This document shows positions 32,369-37,423 of a stretch of DNA of 37,423 nt, piece by piece. Below the pieces are notes generated by a model. That model saw only the letters and a list, made by a program, of their open reading frames with translations, ran no database searches and was not told the origin of the DNA. Source of the DNA: Syntrophaceae bacterium (lineage in GTDB: Bacteria; Desulfobacterota; Syntrophia; Syntrophales; UBA2185); the NCBI GenBank assembly GCA_003142635.1, contig PLMX01000239.1:55298-92720 (forward strand), in the 5' to 3' direction. How positions within the stretch are numbered: the first letter of the stretch is position 1; each line of letters begins with the position of its first letter. Position numbers and translations under genes: made by a program.

Positions 32369-34451
32369 ATCTCATTCTAAAATGGCGCCGCACGTACTCC
32401 AGGAATTTATTGGAATGGCGCATATATGTGATCCACAGTTGATATCTCTTTTCGATCGGGATATGCATAACATCGGAATAAGTAGATGGATAAATTAAAA
32501 GAGGAATAGTGTCAGATTGGTAAACCCCTGTAAGTTGTGCTACGGCTGCGTAAAGCACTTCCCGTGGTAGACTTTCCGCGTCGATCACCAGCACTGTAAT
32601 GCCGTTTAACACCTCCGATAAATTCACTCCCACATCAGACTGATTGACAATCAATACAGATTTCAGACAACCGCTGTTGACGAGCGAGTAGACGGCCCAC
32701 TTTCTTGTGAAACCGAGGCGTTGGGATACCTTTTCCAGTGAGTCCTCCGTAAGGTCCCTTTTCCCTAAATTTAGCACGTCGAACAATAACCCTCCTGAGG
32801 AATGTTTCAAGAATTGTTCGAGCTGCCATAATTCGGAATTGGTGCTTTCGTGTAATGACCAGCCCCGTGGCAGTTGGCTCTCGGGTACTCCGACAGGAAA
32901 TGTCATGTAAGAAAAGAGGTCAAGCGAACAGATACGGGGATTATTCAACTCCCTCGCGAAGCCCCCGAAGACGCGGTCGGGAAATTTGTTCTCTGGACGG
33001 AAGAAGCACATTACGTAGTCCATATTTGCGGAAGGGAGATGGTACATGCCGTACAAAAAAAGTATCATATGTTTCAGAATTTGAAATCCCGGCAGTTTAT
33101 TGTGCATCGGCCTCGCCGCATGGTGGTGTATCAACCAAGCGTGCTCGTAGGCCCTGAGCATGGACATATGGCCATAAATGCGACCATTTTCCTCGTATGT
33201 AAAGTGCATGGCGATTTCAGGGTTCTCCTGATAGAGCTTTCTGTAGGTATTCTTGAAATCTTCCCGCCGGTCATGGAGTAGCTTATACTTCTTGGGGTAT
33301 ATGAAACCGGTATCGAAAAAGAATTCCCAGAGGGCATCCATATCCACTTCCGTGGATATGAAGGAATGAGGGTCCATATTTAGAGTGATTATCCTGTTCA
33401 AACGGCTGTAGCTGTGGACGTCCATATCCAGGATGGCAACACCGCAGCAGATTTTATTTTCCTCCTGCTTCTTGCGGTAGATTACCTGGGCAGTACAGTT
33501 CATTTTCAACTCCCCGGCGTAGATTATTGACAACCCATGTATAATCATTCCGGGTAACAATATGCCGTCTATTGCATCGTCATACAAAGAAAAACCTGTA
33601 ATGGAGATATCTGTGATTTCTCGCTGGATTTTTCTTCCAAAAAATGGATGCTCAAAGACGGCCATCGGGGAAGGGGATATCCGGCGTCGCGGATGGCGAA
33701 CCGTTCTTGTCTGGAAGCGCTTGATCTGTTCATTCAGGGGAGCAAGAACGATTTCCCAGTCGTGAATTTCATGCTTTTCTCTGAGACAGCGGCAGTTTCC
33801 GGAAAAAAGCATTTTTCCATTGCTTGTTAATCTGATGGTAACCGTGCCATCGGGATTGAACTCGTGATAAGATGAGGGCATTTCAGGGCTTACCTTTATG
33901 CGGAAAGACTGCGGGCTGAAATCTATAAGGCTGCCTCTGGCCAAAAAACCGCTCTGCGTCAACTCCGCGGTGACATCCCGGCAGGGAAAGCGGTTTGTTA
34001 CTCGCTTGCTTATAAGGTAGCTCTCCTCTGGCAGCAGTACCTTGAATCCCGCATTGTCTATGCCCAGAAGTTTTGCAGGAATAAGGATGATGGACTGCTG
34101 ATCCATTACTATGAGGTAACTGAAGTGAAAATTTTCGAGGCCGAAACTCATATTACTCTTATCCCAGGAACAGGCTAATTCATCTCCTTCGATAGTCTCC
34201 GGAATTGCCTTTACGAGAATAGCTTCGTCATACCTGGGGTAACGCAATAGGGCGCAGATAGAATCGCCCATGAAATGGATCCGGTTTAGAGTGTTTATCA
34301 GATTCTCTTTCTTGATGCGGCTGCCGGCATCGATGGCGTTAATGAGATCATCGTGCTGAAAAAACCACAGCGGCAGGAATGGTTCCTCTGGAGCTTTCCT
34401 GACTTTCCCGATGTCAATGAGAATGGGTTGCCTGGTTTTTTTGTCTTCCAT
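32361..34451 (-). CDS. PilZ-domain protein with degenerate first PilZ and GNAT-like region
   Basis: A 696-aa soluble protein. Residues about 145-245 look like a degenerate PilZ or YcgR-N unit (RVTNR at 150-154, DFS at 177-179 but no final Gly). About 250-360 is a full PilZ domain with RHPRR (252-256) and DISITG (281-286), the RxxxR and DxSxxG c-di-GMP-binding signature. About 370-560 shows a pattern like an acyltransferase (GNAT) fold (GHMSMLRAYEHAWLIHHHAA), called with low confidence. It probably responds to c-di-GMP and is coupled to the hybrid kinase by an 8-nt overlap. No enzymatic activity can be assigned. Confidence 0.8.
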   Translation of the reverse strand: MEDKKTRQPILIDIGKVRKAPEEPFLPLWFFQHDDLINAIDAGSRIKKENLINTLNRIHFMGDSICALLRYPRYDEAILVKAIPETIEGDELACSWDKSNMSFGLENFHFSYLIVMDQQSIILIPAKLLGIDNAGFKVLLPEESYLISKRVTNRFPCRDVTAELTQSGFLARGSLIDFSPQSFRIKVSPEMPSSYHEFNPDGTVTIRLTSNGKMLFSGNCRCLREKHEIHDWEIVLAPLNEQIKRFQTRTVRHPRRRISPSPMAVFEHPFFGRKIQREITDISITGFSLYDDAIDGILLPGMIIHGLSIIYAGELKMNCTAQVIYRKKQEENKICCGVAILDMDVHSYSRLNRIITLNMDPHSFISTEVDMDALWEFFFDTGFIYPKKYKLLHDRREDFKNTYRKLYQENPEIAMHFTYEENGRIYGHMSMLRAYEHAWLIHHHAARPMHNKLPGFQILKHMILFLYGMYHLPSANMDYVMCFFRPENKFPDRVFGGFARELNNPRICSLDLFSYMTFPVGVPESQLPRGWSLHESTNSELWQLEQFLKHSSGGLLFDVLNLGKRDLTEDSLEKVSQRLGFTRKWAVYSLVNSGCLKSVLIVNQSDVGVNLSEVLNGITVLVIDAESLPREVLYAAVAQLTGVYQSDTIPLLIYPSTYSDVMHIPIEKRYQLWITYMRHSNKFLEYVRRHFRMRYE

Positions 34452-34813
34452 TTATCTAAGGCCTACAATTTATTCGACATGACGAATTTGTGGCAGTCTC
34501 ACCATGTTGTCGAGAAATGCTCAGGATGCCGCTCTTCTTATTAAAAAGCGTATTCGGCCATAAGGATTTGAAAGCAAATGCAACACAGAAGGCAGAAATG
34601 CGATTTCCGCAAGACAGTTTAAGAAGATGCCGGATCAGAAAAGACCACTTCATGTCAATCCGGAAGCGCTGTCCTTCCTCGAGACAAAAATTAGCATCAA
34701 TTTATATACTAAATGATGATGCCATGTCAAACTTTATATGAGCAAATACAGCGGCGATTGAACTGCGTGAGGATTCTTTCAACGGTATGGGTTCGTTCGG
34801 ATATTTGTCATTA
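34452..34813. other. 362-nt intergenic region between HDOD and PilZ genes
   Basis: Both neighbours are on the minus strand, so this holds the downstream end of the HDOD gene and the promoter of the PilZ-kinase unit. The short ORFs in it on either strand lack ribosome sites and recognisable motifs. The only structured element seen is an inverted repeat at 34472. Confidence 0.5.
34472..34487. promoter_or_regulatory. Inverted repeat upstream of PilZ gene
   Basis: ATTCG and CGAAT arms with a six-base spacer lie about 20 nt before the PilZ start codon. Position and symmetry fit an operator; the arms are too short to be sure. Confidence 0.25.
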
Positions 34814-35665
34814 TCAAGACAACTTCTGTTTTGGCGCTGGCGGCCTCTTAATCTCAATATAACCTCCAAGCCCGACGGCTTTGAATATCTCCTCGATCGT
34901 TGCGCCCATTGTATGCACGATCGTCCCTTCCGAATCAGGCATGGGTGATAATAATACGAGCTTGTTATCAAACCTTCTAAAGCTCAGGTCTACGATGCTG
35001 TAGGCCACAATGACGACGCCGGAAAGAGAAATAAGCTCGGTCTCAAGAGTGAGGCACGTCATAGAAATTACATCCTTAAGGAATTCCGGCAAACCAAATT
35101 TCTCCATGAATTTCATGCCCAGTTGTGATTGGTACTGAGAGATAAAATCTTCTCCTATTTGGGCTTGCTCATACTCATCTTTATACAGCGACCTGTACAG
35201 GGCAATGATGATCTTACCGATTTCGAGGAGAAGCCCCCCTATCTCCACTTTTCTTGCATCATCGTCCCTCAGTCCGAATTCTTTCGCGAGCATTCTGCCA
35301 CCAATTACGGAAGTCGCAAAACTCTTGGCGCAAATGATTCTCACCTCCTTATCCTTTGATAGGGCTGCGAAAGATAAGAATATTATAAGAACCCGGGCGA
35401 AGTCCATGCCCAGCCGGGAAACAACCTTGTAGAATGTATCAACCGTTCCCCTCTTCAGATGGCCGTAATAGGCGGAGTTGGCGATGCTGAAAAGTCTTCC
35501 CAGGATTTCATCTCCCACCTTTGACTTCAAGAGCTCAATTTCGCTCTCGTCCGCGTCGGGATCACTGAGCACGGCAAGCACATCGGGGTCGAAACCGAGG
35601 TTAACATTGTTGAGTATCTTATCTTCGATATCTGAGATTATCTGATTAACTGTTCCGGCGTCCAT
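34814..35665 (-). CDS. HDOD domain protein
   Basis: From ATG 35665 a 283-aa protein with a single HDOD domain: an early SDPDADESEIELLKSKVG segment, LFSIANSAYYG, VSRLGMDFARVLIIF and IGGLLLEIGKIIIALY follow the family pattern. HDOD proteins are non-catalytic HD relatives used as signalling scaffolds, often with c-di-GMP or chemotaxis systems. The frame is open to a GTG at 35818 (334 aa), but that start has no ribosome site, whereas AGGAGG lies 12 nt before ATG 35665; residues ahead of it look non-domain. The true start is uncertain. Confidence 0.85.
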   Translation of the reverse strand: MDAGTVNQIISDIEDKILNNVNLGFDPDVLAVLSDPDADESEIELLKSKVGDEILGRLFSIANSAYYGHLKRGTVDTFYKVVSRLGMDFARVLIIFLSFAALSKDKEVRIICAKSFATSVIGGRMLAKEFGLRDDDARKVEIGGLLLEIGKIIIALYRSLYKDEYEQAQIGEDFISQYQSQLGMKFMEKFGLPEFLKDVISMTCLTLETELISLSGVVIVAYSIVDLSFRRFDNKLVLLSPMPDSEGTIVHTMGATIEEIFKAVGLGGYIEIKRPPAPKQKLS

Positions 35666-35908
35666 TTCCTGACTGTTCCTCCTGTCAGTGAGACCGAATG
35701 CTGACGAGCAAGCTGAATAATTTAGATATGCGTTTCGCTCATTTCTTGCAGCACGTTCTTTGATGAACTGTGACGGGATATTCATCCTGCATAGCTGCTG
35801 AAGAGACGTCTCCTCCACGTCGCGTGGTGAGTTGATGTTCTATGTAGATACCACAAATATGAAAAAAATTACAGAGTATAAATGTTATTACTTGCATGAA
35901 GGACGTGG

Positions 35909-35929
35909 TATCCGCCGGTTAAGCGGGTA
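35909..35929 (+). other. Hairpin in divergent region
   Basis: TATCCGC pairs with GCGGGTA (seven pairs, one wobble) across a seven-base loop. Purpose unknown; it lies about 225 nt before the hydratase start. Confidence 0.35.
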
Positions 35930-36097
35930 GCCTCAGATCATCGAAGAGCCCTTCAGGCGAAGATCAGGAGAGCAGGGCATATTCGTCTTGAGGTTGACCG
36001 GTAAATTTGATAAGTATCTCCATGTTCTACTGTCTCGCAGCAAACGGCTGGGGCTTAGTGTCCAAGCCGCGTCTCTTGTAAATACTTCCGATATTAA

Positions 36098-36117
36098 GGG
36101 GCAAGCCGTTATGCCCC
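36098..36117 (+). terminator. Hairpin with trailing T run ahead of enoyl-CoA hydratase (attenuator-like)
   Basis: GGGGCA pairs with TGCCCC across eight bases, and a run of six T begins 9 nt later at 36127, just before the AAAGGAG ribosome site. The gap between stem and T run is too long for a standard terminator, so a weak attenuator is the most that can be said. Confidence 0.3.
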
Positions 36118-36153
36118 GCTATTCACTTTTTTGCGCCTGGAAAGGAGAACCTT

Positions 36154-36960
36154 ATGGGCCTGGTTTATGAGAAGGATGGGCACATCGCAAAAGTAGGTCT
36201 GAATCGTCCCGAGGAAAGGAACGCCCTTGATCCCGAAATCCTGATGGATTTGCATCGTGCGTGGACGGATGTCAATGCGGACGAGATGGTGCGCGTCGTT
36301 ATCCTCTATTCATGCCTGCCGGATATCTTTTGCGCAGGCATGGATCTGAAGACGGCCATACCTGTGCTCACAAGGGCCAGGGAGCCCGGGAGCGAATCCG
36401 AGAGATGGCTGGTGCAGGTGGGACCGCATGTCGGGGAAGCTATGCTGAAGCCGAACATCGTGAAGAAGCCCGTAATTGCCGCTATCAATGGTTACTGTCT
36501 GACAGGAGGCTTTGAGATGGTCATGGGCGCCGATCTCCGCATCGCCTCGGAAAATGCAGTTTTTCAGATGAGAGAAGCGAGTCTCGGGATCATGCCGGTC
36601 GGCGGGTCGAACGTTTATCTGCCCCGGCAACTGTCACCCTGCCGGGCCTTTGAAATCCTTCTGACCGCTGGCAACTTCCGCGCGAGAACTCTCCATGAAT
36701 GGGGTTTCCTCAATCACGTGGTGCCACAGGAAGACCTGATGAAGAAAACTATGGAATTAGGGGACAGGATTGCGAGTAACGGTCCCCTTGCCGTTCAAGG
36801 CATAATTAGATGCTTCCGGGAATCGCAGGATATGTCATATAGCGATGCCTTCAAAAGGGAACTGGAGATCGGTATGCCCGTATTCGGGAGTAAGGACGCA
36901 CGTGAAGGCATTCTTGCCCAGAAGGAAAAGCGGAAACCTAATTTTCCGGGCCGGTTTTAG
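36154..36960 (+). CDS. Enoyl-CoA hydratase/isomerase (crotonase family)
   Basis: A 268-aa crotonase-fold protein. The oxyanion hole is formed by FCAGMDLK (Ala61-Gly62) and CLTGGFEMVMGADLRIAS (Gly118-Gly119). Both general acid/base glutamates are in place by alignment to rat hydratase: Glu121 in GGFE and Glu141 in QMREASLG. It would hydrate 2-enoyl-CoA to 3-hydroxyacyl-CoA, complementing the dehydrogenase/thiolase operon at 1574-8049, although the two loci are far apart. AAAGGAG is well placed before ATG 36154. Confidence 0.9.
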   Translation: MGLVYEKDGHIAKVGLNRPEERNALDPEILMDLHRAWTDVNADEMVRVVILYSCLPDIFCAGMDLKTAIPVLTRAREPGSESERWLVQVGPHVGEAMLKPNIVKKPVIAAINGYCLTGGFEMVMGADLRIASENAVFQMREASLGIMPVGGSNVYLPRQLSPCRAFEILLTAGNFRARTLHEWGFLNHVVPQEDLMKKTMELGDRIASNGPLAVQGIIRCFRESQDMSYSDAFKRELEIGMPVFGSKDAREGILAQKEKRKPNFPGRF

Positions 36961-36984
36961 AGATTTTGTTGAAGGCCCCGTCTG

Positions 36985-37001
36985 ATAGTAAGATATACTA
37001 T
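36985..37001 (+). promoter_or_regulatory. Inverted repeat containing a -10-like TATACT ahead of Na/Pi gene
   Basis: ATAGTA and TACTAT arms flank five bases; the right part includes TATACT (36994-36999), a good -10 match, with TTGAAG 19 nt upstream as a poor -35. It lies 38 nt before the transporter start. Confidence 0.3.
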
Positions 37002-37039
37002 AGCGGTGTGAGTTCCTTATATCAGAGAAAATACCTGCC

Positions 37040-37423
37040 ATGAAAGAAGTATTGTTTTTTGCGTCCGGTCTCATTTTGTTTCTATTCGGCATGAGAAAAT
37101 TGAGCGCCGGGGTGCAGCAGCTTTTTACTTCACGTATCAGAGAATATATCAAGTATTCGGTGAGAAGACCGGTTTACGGACTGTTGACCGGCATAGTGAC
37201 AACAATTCTCTTTCAGAGCAGCGGGGCAACGACACTCCTCACAGTTGGTATGGTGAGCGCCGGATTGATGACCTTTTACCATTCCCTCGGCATCATTCTG
37301 GGTGCGGACATCGGCACTGTACTCACCGTTCAACTGGTCGTTTGGAAAATTGCCGATATTTCTCCCCTTATTATTGTCTTGGGCGGCATTCTCTGGCTTA
37401 CGGGAAAGGCAAAATGGAAGGAT
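37040..37423 (+). CDS. Na+/phosphate cotransporter family protein, N-terminal part (3' end outside window)
   Basis: From ATG 37040 the frame stays open to the window end (128 residues). It shows hydrophobic helices and the family's LFLFGMRKLSAGVQ start, a QSSGATTLLTVGMVSAG motif (the QSS repeat of NptA/PhoU-linked Na/Pi transporters) and ILGADIGTVLT. These inner-membrane proteins import phosphate with sodium and often carry a C-terminal PhoU domain, which is not visible here. It is 79 nt downstream of the hydratase gene. Confidence 0.9.
   Translation, partial: MKEVLFFASGLILFLFGMRKLSAGVQQLFTSRIREYIKYSVRRPVYGLLTGIVTTILFQSSGATTLLTVGMVSAGLMTFYHSLGIILGADIGTVLTVQLVVWKIADISPLIIVLGGILWLTGKAKWKD

Larger units (their letters stand above)
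35666..36153. other. 488-nt divergent region between HDOD and enoyl-CoA hydratase genes
   Basis: It may include an N-terminal extension of the HDOD gene up to 35818. The remainder contains two hairpins (35909 and 36098) and no convincing gene. I could not match it to a known riboswitch. Confidence 0.5.

Noticed and set aside
34490-34741. 83-aa plus-strand ORF in the HDOD-PilZ gap
   Set aside because: No ribosome site, no recognisable motif and basic, low-information composition; probably chance.
35881-36060. c-di-GMP (GEMM) riboswitch in the hydratase leader
   Set aside because: A GGACG and a GC-rich stem are present, but the conserved GEMM core and tetraloop-receptor pattern could not be aligned.

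Overview
The window looks like ordinary chromosome from an anaerobic Gram-negative bacterium, most likely a deltaproteobacterial (Desulfobacterota/Syntrophales-like) lineage. This is inferred from the gene mix: a CoA-thioester catabolic operon with an ADP-forming acyl-CoA ligase, a Liv-type ABC transporter next to a phenylacetate-CoA ligase, lipoproteins with SPOR/NlpC and 3D domains, and PilZ, HDOD and hybrid-kinase signalling proteins. No rRNA, tRNA, CRISPR array, transposase, integrase or prophage gene was seen. About 35 protein genes cover nearly the whole window; both end genes are cut by the window edge.

Layout. (1) 1-1516 (+): the C-terminal part of a TrkH/KtrB-type potassium channel subunit, its single-RCK KtrA-type partner, and a small MTH1187-family thiamine-binding protein. 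(2) 1574-8049 (-): an operon read from right to left encoding an ADP-forming acyl-CoA ligase, a thiolase and two acyl-CoA dehydrogenases, i.e. beta-oxidation-like chemistry with a possible ATP-forming last step. (3) 8070-12406: a 3D-domain lipoprotein, an APC-superfamily permease with a cytosolic tail, a small hypothetical protein, a DUF2845 secreted protein that appears frameshifted in a T run, a stand-alone receiver protein and a two-TM coiled-coil protein. (4) 12600-18796 (+): livK-livH-livM-livG-livF-paaK, preceded by a 466-nt region with a candidate promoter, a micro-ORF and a strong hairpin. (5) 18917-19783 (-): an unrecognised polytopic membrane protein. (6) 19999-24725 (+): a 52-aa protein, TatD nuclease, thiamine pyrophosphokinase, ThiD (ATGA overlap), a CCA/poly(A) polymerase-type nucleotidyltransferase with HD domain, and a SPOR-NlpC/P60 lipoprotein. 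(7) 24909-29357: an orphan dTDP-glucose 4,6-dehydratase and a class-I O-methyltransferase (+), then a convergent, visibly AT-richer pair (-) of a PP-loop amidotransferase-like ATPase and an enolase-superfamily (dipeptide epimerase-like) enzyme. (8) 29495-35665 (-): an HDOD protein, a 696-aa PilZ protein with a GNAT-like region, and a V4R/GAF/PAS hybrid histidine kinase overlapping it by 8 nt. (9) 36154-37423 (+): an enoyl-CoA hydratase with both catalytic glutamates and the start of a Na+/phosphate cotransporter.

How the genes fit together. Acids or aromatics taken up by the Liv system could be activated by PaaK and by the ADP-forming ligase family, then oxidised by the dehydrogenases, hydratase and thiolase. 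One acyl-CoA dehydrogenase carries an Arg at the position that in glutaryl-CoA dehydrogenases contacts the distal carboxylate, so a dicarboxyl-CoA substrate is possible. The best candidates for something undescribed are the PP-loop/enolase pair at 27141-29357 and the PilZ-GNAT/hybrid-kinase pair at 29495-34451. All functional calls come from reading motifs by eye; no database search was run.
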